From Flavobacterium terrae (lineage in GTDB: Bacteria > Bacteroidota > Bacteroidia > Flavobacteriales > Flavobacteriaceae), in contig NZ_FQZI01000002.1 in assembly GCF_900142035.1 (NCBI RefSeq), positions 558,001-622,000 on the forward strand: a stretch of 64,000 bases of DNA. The letters run 5' to 3'. The notes under the pieces were generated by a model, which saw only the letters and a list, made by a program, of their open reading frames with translations, was not told the origin of the DNA and ran no database searches. The translations under genes were made by a program, and so were the position numbers. This document shows positions 18,068-27,010 of this stretch, one piece after another; position 1 is the stretch's first letter; each line of letters begins with the position of its first letter.

Positions 18068-21000
18068 GTGAAAAAAAATTACTCCTTTGTAGAGCAACTC
18101 TTTGTTGCTTTTACAGAAAAACAGCATTACAAAACCAGTAAATCTGGAAATTCCTTAAAAAAGTTTAACTTTTTATCATTTCTTTTTTTAATTTTATCTA
18201 TTACTGCTAGTTCATACTCGCAAACTTTTACAGATAACACCGCCAACGGTAATGAAACATGGACAGTTCCTGCAGGAGTAACTTCTGTCACTGTACAAGT
18301 TTGGGGAGCTGGAGGTTCTGGAGGAGGTTCTGACTCAAATGGTTATGGTGGCGGAGGCGCTGGAGGTGGAGGATATTCTACCAAAACATTTTCAGTATCA
18401 ACCGGACAAACAATAAATTACAATATTGGAGCTGGAGGTACTGCAACAACTATTGCTGATGGAAACCCAGGTGGAAATACCACTTTATCTCACACTAACT
18501 CTTCAACTAGTATAACTGCTAACGGAGGAGCAAGAGGACTTAAAGAAACAGATACTGCTGGTGGAACTGGCGGAACTGGCGGAACAGCAACTGGCGGCAG
18601 CACTAATATAACTGGGCAAAACGGTGTTAACGGAGAATCAACAGGAGCCAGTGGTGCAAGCGGCGGAAACGGCGGAAACGGCGGAAATTCAACAGCTACA
18701 GGTGGAGCCGGAGTAAGTAACGGAGATGGAAATAACGGAACAATTCCTGGCGGCGGCGGCGGCGGCGGCGAAAGAGGCGGCGGAAGTACTAGAAGTGGCG
18801 GAGCAGGAGCTAATGGACAAGTAATCATTACTTATGCAGTTTCATGTTCTGGGACACCAACAGGAGGAACTGTTTCTGTATCTCCAACGACTGGAGCAGT
18901 AAGTAGCGCATATGTTGTTTCTGCAACTGGATATACAACTGGAACAGGCATTACTTATCAATGGCAATACAATACAGTTAGTGGATGGATCAATCAGGGT
19001 TCTGCTTCAGGAACATATTCTAATTATAATGCAACTGCACTAGCCACAGCTGGAACTGCTGTTCAATGGAGATTAGTTGTTACATGTTCTGGAAATTCTG
19101 GAAATTCTGGAACTGGAACTTTCACAACAACTTCTCAACAAATTGTACCAACATCAGGAAACAATTCTGTTAGTTGCGGCACAAATGTTCTTCTACTTGA
19201 TAATGGAGGAGCAGGAAACTACAATATAGATAGTAATGGATATGCTGTATTAAATGTTGCTCCTACATCAGAGTCATATATAACTATTACAGGAAATTAC
19301 AACACCGAATCTGGTTACGACTACATAAGAATTTATACTGGATCAGGAACTGGTGGCGCACAAGTAACAGGAAGTCCTTTCTCTGGAACTGGAACCATTA
19401 ACTTTACTGGTGCCCCTGGACAAACTTATACGGTACAATTCACATCAGATGATATTGCCCAATATAGTGGTTTTGAATTACAAGTAACTTACAATGGACC
19501 TTGTACGCCTCCTGCTTGTGGCCGTCCAACAGTAAACGCTATTGAGACTGGAAGCACAACTGCCAGCGCATCTTGGACACCATCAGCTTTCGGATCTCCA
19601 ACAGGTTATTATTATGCTATTAGTACCTCATCAACAGCACCAACTTATCCAGGAGCAGCTTGGACATCAACTACAGCTACTTCTGCTACATTTTCTGGAC
19701 TAAATAGCTATACAACTTATTATGTTTATGTAATTACTAACTGTGGAGCTATTGGTAGCAACGTAGGTTCAGATCCTTTTACAACTCAACTTGGAACTAG
19801 TAATGTGGCAACCGGATGTCCTTCAGCTGATTCTGGCTGGCAAGACCCACTAAATGGAACAATTAGCTACACAACATCTCCTCCTACGAGTACATGTATA
19901 AGTTCAAGTGCTACAACACTTGCCGCAAATTACCTCCCATTAGGAAGTACATCTAGCTACTCAATAGAGCAAATAGCATATAATCCACCAAGTGCTTTTA
20001 ATGGCCTCGCAAATCCTGTTAGTGTTGGAATTGACGATGTATGGTCTCCTGTAATTACCTTACCTTTTAATTTCTGTTTTTGGGGAAATACATACACACA
20101 ATGCCGCATCGGTTCTAATAGTATTATTACTTTTGATCCTGATGCAATAGCACTCACTGGTACCAACCCAAGTAGCGGATATGCTTTTAGCAGCAATATT
20201 CCACAAAGCAACGATAACATTTTACTTAAAAACTCAATTTTTGGAGTTTTTCACGATATTGACCCTTCAAAAGGAGGAACTGTAGGATGGGAATTAAAAA
20301 CTTTAGCGAGTGGATGTAGAGCACTGGTAGTTGCCTATAACAATGTACCTCTCTTTGGGGACAATACTAAACTATATACCGGCATGATGGTTTTGTATGA
20401 AAACACTAACGTAATTGAAGTATACATCAAAAGTAAACCGTTAGACAACACCGATGGAAGTCCTTGGAATGGCAACAATGCTATTGTAGGTATTCAAAAC
20501 GCCACAGGAACACAAGCTGCTGTTCCACCTGGAAGAAATGGTTTAGATGCTGATTGGACTGCAACCAATGAAGCATGGCGCTTTACTCCGGTAGGTGATG
20601 ATTATGCTCCTATTGTACATTGGTTTCAAAACAGTATAAGTGCTGCAAATGAAATAGGAACAGGAGATACTATTACTGTACAACCAACTACAACTACAAC
20701 ATATTATTCTCAAGTAGAATACAGATTCTGTAATGATGGTGGTTTGTTCTATGCTCAAGACAATATTACTGTAACCGTTACGGGATCAAAAACATGGAAT
20801 GGATCTGTAAGTTCAGACTGGAACACTGCTAATAACTGGACACCATCTGGAGTTCCAACTGCTCTTGATTGTGTTGTTATTCCTACAGCGCCAAGAAATG
20901 CAATTGTTTCTGGTGCAAATTACAATGGACTTGGACACAATTTAACAGTTCAAAATGGAGGAAATTTAAGTATTGCTTCACCAACAGCACCTAACAGAAC

Positions 21001-22537
21001 AAGCTTAACTATTACTGATGTGATAAATGTGAATAATGGAGGTAATTTTACTGTTAACAATTCGGCCAACCTAATTCAAATAAATAATGTTGCTAATACT
21101 GGTAACATTAACATGCTGAGAAACGCATTTGTTGATCACAGAGATTATGTGTATTGGTCTAGTCCAGTAGCTGGCTTTAATTCAGCTGATATTTCTACCT
21201 ACTCTGGAAACAATAATCTTTATAAATGGACACCAACTGTTGCTGGGAATGGAGTTGGTAATTTTGGAAATTGGTTTAGTGGAGTTGAAACTATGGTAAT
21301 TGGAAAAGGATATATTGAAAGAGGCTTGAATAGCGCTCCTTTAAATTCACCTACTACTTTTACAGCTACTTTTACAGGAGTACCTAATAATGGAAATATC
21401 ACAACACCTATTTCTAGAGGAACTTATAATACAATTGGATTATACACTTCTCCATTTTCTCCTACTGATGCAACTCAGGATGATGATAACTGGAATTTAA
21501 TTGGAAACCCTTATCCGTCTTCAATTAATGCTAAAACTTTCTTAACAGCAAATGCAGCTAATCTTGACGGGTTTATAAAAGTTTGGACACATGGAATTGC
21601 ACCTAGTACAACAGCATCAGATCCATTCTATAACAACTACGGATATAATTATGACCCTGCCGATTATCTAACTTATAACCTTTCGGGAGCTCAAACTCAA
21701 AATGGATTTGACGGTTATATTGGAGCTGGACAAAGTTTTATAACTAAAATGTTACACACAAGTGCATCTACTTCTGCTAATGCTGTATTTAACAATGCAA
21801 TGAGAAGTAATACATATAGAAATGATCAGTTTTACAAAAACTCTGATCAAAAATCAAATTCAAATCCAGAAGGAAGAATTTGGTTAGATATTGTTTCTTC
21901 AACCGCGAGCAATTCAACACTTGTTGCGTATGTGGATGGAGCAACAAATAGCAAAGATCAAATGTATGATGCACAAGTTGATTTGAAAGCAAATTTTAGC
22001 ATCTACTCTTTACTTGATGGTTATGACAGAAATGTAATTCAAGGTAGAAGCTTGCCTTTTGATCAAAATGACCAAGTTCCGTTAGCAGTTAAATTACCAA
22101 CTACTGGTAGTTATAATATTGCAATACAAGGTGTAGATGGTTTATTTAGTAATCAAAACCAAAACATTTACCTTGAAGACAAACAGTTAAATCTTATTCA
22201 TGATTTAAGATCTGCTCCTTACACATTTAATGGAGTTCAAGGAGAAAACTTAGACAGATTTGTATTACGTTATACTAATCAAACACTAAGCAACAATGAT
22301 TTTGACTATAACAATGCAGTTAACATCTTTGCAGACAATAGTATTACTATTAAATCATCTTTAGAAAAAATCAAAGAAGTTACGGTTTATGATGTACTTG
22401 GAAAAACATTAGTTACTAAAACTAAAGTTGACAATACAGAAATTTCTATAACAGAAGTTAGACCAACAACTAATGTATTGATAGTAAAAGTAAAACTTGA
22501 AAACGACGCTGAAGTTGTTAAAAAAGTAATTTACTAA
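18068..22537 (+). CDS. Second giant adhesin-like protein with T9SS sorting domain (1489 residues, GTG start)
   Basis: A GTG start is inferred because no ATG precedes the hydrophobic signal segment (FLSFLFLILSITASSYSQ, about residues 34-52). Order of parts: a glycine-rich domain opening WTVPAGVTSVTVQVWGAGGS (18250-18840), an Ig-like segment, a CUB-like domain (19180-19500; YNTESGYDYIRIYTGSGTGG), a fibronectin III-like domain (19510-19790), and a beta-rich middle. The final 1.7 kb closely parallels the preceding gene (DYVYWSSPVAGFNSADIS; LNSAPLNSP; DDDNWNLIGNPYPSSI) and ends in a T9SS type A C-terminal domain (VYDVLGKTLV...KKVIY). It is therefore a paralogue with a different set of middle domains. 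Expected to be cell-surface or released; the ligand is unknown. Confidence 0.87.
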   Translation: MKKNYSFVEQLFVAFTEKQHYKTSKSGNSLKKFNFLSFLFLILSITASSYSQTFTDNTANGNETWTVPAGVTSVTVQVWGAGGSGGGSDSNGYGGGGAGGGGYSTKTFSVSTGQTINYNIGAGGTATTIADGNPGGNTTLSHTNSSTSITANGGARGLKETDTAGGTGGTGGTATGGSTNITGQNGVNGESTGASGASGGNGGNGGNSTATGGAGVSNGDGNNGTIPGGGGGGGERGGGSTRSGGAGANGQVIITYAVSCSGTPTGGTVSVSPTTGAVSSAYVVSATGYTTGTGITYQWQYNTVSGWINQGSASGTYSNYNATALATAGTAVQWRLVVTCSGNSGNSGTGTFTTTSQQIVPTSGNNSVSCGTNVLLLDNGGAGNYNIDSNGYAVLNVAPTSESYITITGNYNTESGYDYIRIYTGSGTGGAQVTGSPFSGTGTINFTGAPGQTYTVQFTSDDIAQYSGFELQVTYNGPCTPPACGRPTVNAIETGSTTASASWTPSAFGSPTGYYYAISTSSTAPTYPGAAWTSTTATSATFSGLNSYTTYYVYVITNCGAIGSNVGSDPFTTQLGTSNVATGCPSADSGWQDPLNGTISYTTSPPTSTCISSSATTLAANYLPLGSTSSYSIEQIAYNPPSAFNGLANPVSVGIDDVWSPVITLPFNFCFWGNTYTQCRIGSNSIITFDPDAIALTGTNPSSGYAFSSNIPQSNDNILLKNSIFGVFHDIDPSKGGTVGWELKTLASGCRALVVAYNNVPLFGDNTKLYTGMMVLYENTNVIEVYIKSKPLDNTDGSPWNGNNAIVGIQNATGTQAAVPPGRNGLDADWTATNEAWRFTPVGDDYAPIVHWFQNSISAANEIGTGDTITVQPTTTTTYYSQVEYRFCNDGGLFYAQDNITVTVTGSKTWNGSVSSDWNTANNWTPSGVPTALDCVVIPTAPRNAIVSGANYNGLGHNLTVQNGGNLSIASPTAPNRTSLTITDVINVNNGGNFTVNNSANLIQINNVANTGNINMLRNAFVDHRDYVYWSSPVAGFNSADISTYSGNNNLYKWTPTVAGNGVGNFGNWFSGVETMVIGKGYIERGLNSAPLNSPTTFTATFTGVPNNGNITTPISRGTYNTIGLYTSPFSPTDATQDDDNWNLIGNPYPSSINAKTFLTANAANLDGFIKVWTHGIAPSTTASDPFYNNYGYNYDPADYLTYNLSGAQTQNGFDGYIGAGQSFITKMLHTSASTSANAVFNNAMRSNTYRNDQFYKNSDQKSNSNPEGRIWLDIVSSTASNSTLVAYVDGATNSKDQMYDAQVDLKANFSIYSLLDGYDRNVIQGRSLPFDQNDQVPLAVKLPTTGSYNIAIQGVDGLFSNQNQNIYLEDKQLNLIHDLRSAPYTFNGVQGENLDRFVLRYTNQTLSNNDFDYNNAVNIFADNSITIKSSLEKIKEVTVYDVLGKTLVTKTKVDNTEISITEVRPTTNVLIVKVKLENDAEVVKKVIY
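18749..18769 (+). repeat. (GGC)7 glycine-codon tract
   Basis: Seven in-frame GGC triplets in the glycine-rich domain of adhesin 2, the same kind of tract as in adhesin 1. Confidence 0.95.
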
Positions 22538-22860
22538 ACATACTTTAAAAATCCCCAAAAAGGCCTTTGTTCACAATAGCAAAGGTCTTTTTCATTTTTA
22601 TATGCTTCTCGTTCAAAAGAAATATTTCTGTAAGCAGTATGCTTATTCTTGTATTGAATCCATCTAAATAAAAACTCAATAGAATACCAAACAAAAAATG
22701 GAACAACAAGCATCTCTAATTGTTGCTTAATATGAATTCGTTCATGATTCACAAAAGCTGGATTCTTCTTATCCTCTTTATTAACCAAAAAGACAAAAGG
22801 AAAAAAAGTAATACCTCGAAATCCTTTTGGTGTAAAATATTTAAAAACAATAAGAATCAT
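22534..22860 (-). CDS. Small membrane protein with HExxH motif (108 residues)
   Basis: The ATG at 22860 is preferred because GGAGGT lies directly before it and a TTG alternative at 22899 would run into the neighbouring gene. The protein has hydrophobic segments (MILIVFKYF; LVVPFFVWYSIEFLFRWI), the zinc-protease signature NHERIHIKQQ and a downstream FEREAY. In gluzincin-like proteases a Glu a short way after HExxH acts as the third ligand, so E in SFEREAY is a candidate. It is far shorter than M48 or M56 proteases, so catalysis is uncertain; it could be a minimal membrane metalloprotease or a non-catalytic relative. Its stop overlaps the stop of the adhesin on the other strand. Confidence 0.75.
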   Translation of the reverse strand: MILIVFKYFTPKGFRGITFFPFVFLVNKEDKKNPAFVNHERIHIKQQLEMLVVPFFVWYSIEFLFRWIQYKNKHTAYRNISFEREAYKNEKDLCYCEQRPFWGFLKYV

Positions 22861-22874
22861 ACCTCCGAAAGTTT

Positions 22875-22882
22875 TAAATTTG
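22875..22882 (+). promoter_or_regulatory. Predicted -7 element of the DUF5522 gene, nearly leaderless
   Basis: TAAATTTG ends 5 nt before the ATG at 22888. A transcript from it would have little or no 5' leader. Confidence 0.45.
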
Positions 22883-22887
22883 TGTCC

Positions 22888-23070
22888 ATGTTTGGGCAAA
22901 ATAACGAAAATAAATTAATCGAAGGAGAAGATTTTTATTATACTCCCGAAGGATACAAATGTTTTACTGAAAAATACCACTTAAAAAGAGGTTATTGCTG
23001 TAAAAGCGGTTGCAGACATTGTCCTTACGGATTTGATAAAAAAACAGGAACCAATACTAAGAAAAAATAG
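22888..23070 (+). CDS. DUF5522 small cysteine-rich protein (60 residues)
   Basis: Starts MFGQNNENKLIEGEDFYYTP and contains the DUF5522 core: FTEKYHLKRGYCCKSGCRHCPYGFDKK. The CC-x3-C-x2-C arrangement (about residues 41-49) suggests binding of a metal or an iron-sulfur centre, but the function of the family is not established. Similar short proteins are widespread and compact in Bacteroidetes and Proteobacteria. The gene is divergent from the HExxH protein gene with only 27 nt between starts. Its stop codon forms the left edge of a dispersed GC-rich repeat. Confidence 0.85.
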   Translation: MFGQNNENKLIEGEDFYYTPEGYKCFTEKYHLKRGYCCKSGCRHCPYGFDKKTGTNTKKK

Positions 23071-23141
23071 GGCGTGCCCTACTCTTCGTTTCGGTCGGGC
23101 TGTACGCAGTACATGGTACTTCGCTCCCATCCCTCACGCAA
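23069..23141 (+). repeat. Dispersed intergenic repeat of the GGCGTGCCCT...TCCCTCACGC type
   Basis: A GC-rich block starts at GGGCGTGCCCT directly on the stop codon of the previous gene, continues with GGTCGGGCTGTACGC and ends CCCATCCCTCACGC. From memory this matches a repeat family scattered between genes in many Flavobacterium genomes. It contains small inverted motifs and no open frame. Confidence 0.65.
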
Positions 23142-23282
23142 AACACACAACACAAATGGATCACCATTCACAAAAATACAGAGTCAAAATACACAAGTCC
23201 TATCACAGGTCTGACATTCGTTATCCCTAGTGGTTACAATAACTACATATTAAGAATAAACGAATAACCAAAATCATTAAAA

Positions 23283-25274
23283 ATGACTTTTAAAGAACAA
23301 ATACAACAAGGTATTCCATCGGTTTTACCGCAACCAAAACAATACGAAACTTCAATTAATCACGCACCAAAGCGTAAAGAAATATTAACTGACGAAGAAA
23401 AAAAATTAGCTTTACAAAATGCATTACGCTATTTTGAACCAAAACATCATGCCGAATTAGTACCAGAATTTAAAAACGAATTAGAAACGTATGGTAGAAT
23501 TTACATGTATCGTTTTCGTCCAGATTATGAAATGAAAGCGCGTCCAATTTCAGAATATCCTGGAAAATCGGAACAAGCAAAAGCGATTATGTTAATGATT
23601 CAAAATAACTTGGATTATGCTGTAGCGCAACACCCACACGAATTAATTACTTATGGCGGTAACGGTGCTGTTTTCTCAAACTGGGCACAGTATCTTTTAA
23701 CCATGAAGTATTTATCTGAAATGACTGAAGAACAAACATTAGTTATGTATTCTGGTCATCCAATGGGGTTATTCCCATCTCATAAAGAAGCTCCAAGAGT
23801 AGTTGTTACAAATGGTATGGTGATTCCTAACTATTCTAAACCGGATGATTGGGAAAGAATGAATGCATTAGGAGTATCTCAATACGGACAAATGACTGCC
23901 GGAAGTTATATGTATATTGGTCCACAAGGAATTGTTCATGGTACTACAATTACTGTTTTAAATGGTTTCAGAAAAATTAAAAAATCGCCTTCAGGGGGTT
24001 TATTCGTTACTTCTGGTTTAGGAGGAATGTCTGGTGCGCAACCAAAAGCAGGAACTATCGCAGGCTGTGTTACAGTTTGTGCAGAAGTTAATCCTAAAAT
24101 CACTAAAATCAGACACGAACAAGGTTGGATTCATGAAATTATAGAAGATTTAAATGCTTTAGTAACTAGAGTAAAAACAGCTTTAGAAAGCAAAGAAGTG
24201 GTTTCAATTGCGTATTTAGGAAATGTAGTTGATGTTTGGGAAAAATTTGACCAAGAAAATTTACACATCGATTTAGGTTCTGATCAAACTTCATTACACA
24301 ATCCATGGGCTGGTGGCTACTACCCTACTGGTTTTACTTTTGAAGAATCTAATGAAATGATGGCAAATAATCCTGAACAATTCAAAGTAGAAGTTCAAAA
24401 AACATTACGCCGTCATGCAGCAGCTATCAATAAACATACAGATAAAGGAACGTATTTCTTCGATTATGGAAATGCCTTCTTATTAGAAGCTTCTAGAGCT
24501 GGAGCAGATGTTATGAATCCAAATCCAACTTTAGGAAGAGAATTCAAATATCCTTCTTATGTACAAGATATTATGGGACCAATGTGTTTCGACTATGGTT
24601 TCGGACCTTTCCGTTGGGTATGTGCTTCTGGAAATCCTGAAGATTTAGCTAAAACTGACAAAATTGCTTGCGATGTTTTAGAAGAAATGATGAAAAATTC
24701 GCCAATTGAAATTCAACAACAAATGGCCGATAATATCCAATGGATAAAAGGTGCTCAAGAAAATAAATTAGTCGTTGGTTCTCAAGCGCGAATTCTTTAC
24801 GCTGATGCTGAAGGAAGAGTTAAAATTGCCGAAGCCTTCAACGAAGCTATTGCAAATGGAGAAATTGGATACGTTGTTTTAGGAAGAGATCACCATGATG
24901 TTTCAGGTACAGATTCACCATATAGAGAAACTTCAAATATTTATGACGGTTCTCGTTTTACTTCAGATATGGCCATTCATAACGTTATTGGAGATAGTTT
25001 CCGTGGTGCTACATGGGTTTCTATTCATAATGGTGGTGGCGTTGGCTGGGGAGAAGTTATAAACGGTGGTTTTGGTATGGTTCTTGATGGTAGTACTGAA
25101 GCATCTAAACGCTTGGAAATGATGTTGTTCTGGGATGTAAATAACGGAATTTCAAGAAGAAGTTGGGCAAGAAATGAAGGTGCTGTTTTTGCTATAAAAA
25201 GAGCTATGGAAAATCAGCCACTTTTAAAAGTTACACTGCCTAATATAGTTGAAGAAGGATTACTTGATTTTTAA
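23283..25274 (+). CDS. hutU: Urocanate hydratase (urocanase)
   Basis: A 663-residue urocanase that hydrates urocanate to imidazolone propionate using tightly bound NAD+, the second step of histidine degradation in the cytoplasm. Family blocks are clear: ITYGGNGAVFSNWAQY, YSGHPMGLFPSH, QMTAGSYMYIGPQGIVHGT, and the NAD-binding glycine-rich TSGLGGMSGAQPKAG at about residues 243-257. Further blocks are GPMCFDYGFGPFRWVCASG and VSIHNGGGVGWGEVINGG. It is of the longer Bacteroidetes type (E. coli-type enzymes are about 560). hutH, hutI and hutG are not in the window, so the pathway is scattered or this is the end of a split set. The leader between the repeat and the ATG is about 140 nt. Confidence 0.97.
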   Translation: MTFKEQIQQGIPSVLPQPKQYETSINHAPKRKEILTDEEKKLALQNALRYFEPKHHAELVPEFKNELETYGRIYMYRFRPDYEMKARPISEYPGKSEQAKAIMLMIQNNLDYAVAQHPHELITYGGNGAVFSNWAQYLLTMKYLSEMTEEQTLVMYSGHPMGLFPSHKEAPRVVVTNGMVIPNYSKPDDWERMNALGVSQYGQMTAGSYMYIGPQGIVHGTTITVLNGFRKIKKSPSGGLFVTSGLGGMSGAQPKAGTIAGCVTVCAEVNPKITKIRHEQGWIHEIIEDLNALVTRVKTALESKEVVSIAYLGNVVDVWEKFDQENLHIDLGSDQTSLHNPWAGGYYPTGFTFEESNEMMANNPEQFKVEVQKTLRRHAAAINKHTDKGTYFFDYGNAFLLEASRAGADVMNPNPTLGREFKYPSYVQDIMGPMCFDYGFGPFRWVCASGNPEDLAKTDKIACDVLEEMMKNSPIEIQQQMADNIQWIKGAQENKLVVGSQARILYADAEGRVKIAEAFNEAIANGEIGYVVLGRDHHDVSGTDSPYRETSNIYDGSRFTSDMAIHNVIGDSFRGATWVSIHNGGGVGWGEVINGGFGMVLDGSTEASKRLEMMLFWDVNNGISRRSWARNEGAVFAIKRAMENQPLLKVTLPNIVEEGLLDF

Positions 25275-25354
25275 GTTTTATGATTATTTTAAATAGTTTA
25301 AACTAAATTTCTTGTAATTTTAATACAGAAAAACAATTTTTAAACTCTTTGAAT

Positions 25355-25888
25355 ATGAAAACATTAAAACTATTGTCTCTAGCATTACTTTTTGTACTTG
25401 CCTCGTGTAGTTCAGTGAGGGTTAATGCAGATTATGACAAAAATGCCAACTTTGGACAATATAAAACCTTTGCCTTTCATAAAAGTGGGATTGATAAAGC
25501 TGAAATTTCCGATTTAGATAAAAAAAGGATTCTTCGCTCAATTGACACACAATTAAGTGCTAAAGGTCTTTCAAAAAGTGAATCCCCAGATTTGTTGGTC
25601 AACATTTTTACTAAAGAAAGAGAACGCGTTGATGTAAATCAATATTACTCTGGATGGGGTTATGGTTGGGGCTACGGATGGAACCCATATTTTTGGGGAG
25701 GAAGACCATATGTTACCACTTCTACCGAAGGAACTCTTTATATCGATTTGATTGATGCAAAAAACAAAGAATTAATTTGGCAAGGTGTAGGAACAGGATA
25801 CTTAACACAATGTGTTGAAAAAAAAGACGAAAGAGCTAATGAATTTGTTTCTAAAATACTAGAACAATTTCCACCACAAATCAAATAA
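25355..25888 (+). CDS. DUF4136 lipoprotein (177 residues)
   Basis: The ATG at 25355 opens a lipoprotein signal (MKTLKLLSLALLFVLASC, lipobox LASC). The mature part begins VRVNADYDKNANFGQYKTFAFH, the classic DUF4136 opening, and includes a Tyr/Trp/Gly-rich stretch (YSGWGYGWGYGWNPYFWGG). It ends in a strand-rich segment (TEGTLYIDLIDAKNKELIWQG), also typical of DUF4136. Function unknown; it would sit in the outer membrane or periplasm-facing envelope. It is 80 nt after hutU and probably independent of it. A hairpin follows. Confidence 0.9.
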   Translation: MKTLKLLSLALLFVLASCSSVRVNADYDKNANFGQYKTFAFHKSGIDKAEISDLDKKRILRSIDTQLSAKGLSKSESPDLLVNIFTKERERVDVNQYYSGWGYGWGYGWNPYFWGGRPYVTTSTEGTLYIDLIDAKNKELIWQGVGTGYLTQCVEKKDERANEFVSKILEQFPPQIK

Positions 25889-25912
25889 TTTGAAATTAAT
25901 TTACAATATTTG

Positions 25913-25935
25913 ACCCGCACACACTTTGTGCGGGT
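25913..25935 (+). terminator. Hairpin after the DUF4136 gene
   Basis: ACCCGCACA (25913-25921) pairs with TGTGCGGGT (25927-25935) around CACTT. The following tract TAATTATTT is only weakly T-rich, so termination is likely but not ideal. Confidence 0.65.
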
Positions 25936-25959
25936 TAATTATTTAAAAAACAAGACCAT

Positions 25960-27000
25960 ATGATAAAAAATTACCTATATCTTTTTCTAGCAATAATCAT
26001 TTCCTCTTGCAGTTCAACAAACTTGATGACATTAAGAGTCACTGAGCCCGCTCCGATTTTTATAACTACTAATGATTTAAAAATTGGAATTATTAATAGA
26101 ACTGCCTCAACAAAAGAAAACTCAAGTTTAGACGTAATAGATAAAATTTTGTCTGCAGAAGGAAAAAACCTAGATAAACATGGCTCAAATGCATCAATAC
26201 AAGGATTATTAACTGAACTTAAAAAAAATCAACAAGTAAAAAGCACAATAATATTAGACAGCTCAAAATTTAAAAATATGGGTTTAGCAGTCTTTCCAGA
26301 AGCAATATCTTGGGATAAAGCTGAAAAAATTTGCAATGAGAATAATCTAAATGTCATTTATGAGCTTTCATTTTATGACACAGATGCAAGAGTTGACTAC
26401 AAAACTTCAACTTCCCAATTAGCCAATCCTCTAGGTATTAAAATTCCTGTAATTGAACATCAAGCAACTATAAATACTCTAATAAAAACAGGATGGCGTA
26501 TTTACTACCCTCAACAAAAAGTTCTAATTGATGAATATGTAGCCAATAACAATGTAGTGTTATCAGGAAAAGGAGTTAATCCTGTAAGAGCTATTGAAGC
26601 AATAATAGGCAGAAAAGAAGCCGTTTTAAACATAAGCGACAGAATCGGACAGAGCTATGCAACAAAACTACTACCCTATTACACTAGAGTCTCTAGAGAT
26701 TATTATGTAAAAGGCACCAACAATTTTGAAATAGGAAAAAGAAGAGCGCAAACTGGTGATTGGGATGGAGCTGCAGAACTATGGGCATTAGAAACTAAAA
26801 ATTCTAATCCAAAAATAGCAGGTAGAGCTTGCTATAATATGGCAATCATTAATGAAATTAATGGCAATCTAGATACTGCCATAGAATGGGCATCAAAATC
26901 ATACACAGACTATGGCGATAAACTAGGATTACGTTATATTAATATGCTAAAAAACAGGGTTAAAAAACAAAAATTATTGGAGTCGGAAAATCCAAAATAA
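25960..27000 (+). CDS. DUF6340-like lipoprotein with TPR-like C-terminus (346 residues)
   Basis: A signal with lipobox (MIKNYLYLFLAIIISSC) is followed by TNLMTLRVTEPAPIFIT, which I associate with the Bacteroidetes family DUF6340 (assignment from memory). The middle mixes strands and helices, and the last 90 residues (TGDWDGAAELWALETKNSNP...GRACYNMAIINEINGNLDTA) look like two tetratricopeptide helices, suggesting protein contacts. It would be a lipid-anchored envelope protein of unknown role. It ends 10 nt from the convergent OmpA-family gene, with no strong hairpin between them. Confidence 0.75.
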   Translation: MIKNYLYLFLAIIISSCSSTNLMTLRVTEPAPIFITTNDLKIGIINRTASTKENSSLDVIDKILSAEGKNLDKHGSNASIQGLLTELKKNQQVKSTIILDSSKFKNMGLAVFPEAISWDKAEKICNENNLNVIYELSFYDTDARVDYKTSTSQLANPLGIKIPVIEHQATINTLIKTGWRIYYPQQKVLIDEYVANNNVVLSGKGVNPVRAIEAIIGRKEAVLNISDRIGQSYATKLLPYYTRVSRDYYVKGTNNFEIGKRRAQTGDWDGAAELWALETKNSNPKIAGRACYNMAIINEINGNLDTAIEWASKSYTDYGDKLGLRYINMLKNRVKKQKLLESENPK

Positions 27001-27010
27001 TTGTATCTGT

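Noticed and set aside
18490-18828. Open antisense frame of 112 codons, proline-rich, opposite the glycine-rich part of adhesin 2
   Set aside because: It is the mirror of Gly codons (GGN reads as NCC Pro on the other strand); no start signals or neighbours support it.
23033-23230. Frame of 65 codons across the GC-rich repeat after the DUF5522 gene
   Set aside because: It only reads through the dispersed repeat, has no sensible start, and its translation resembles no protein.
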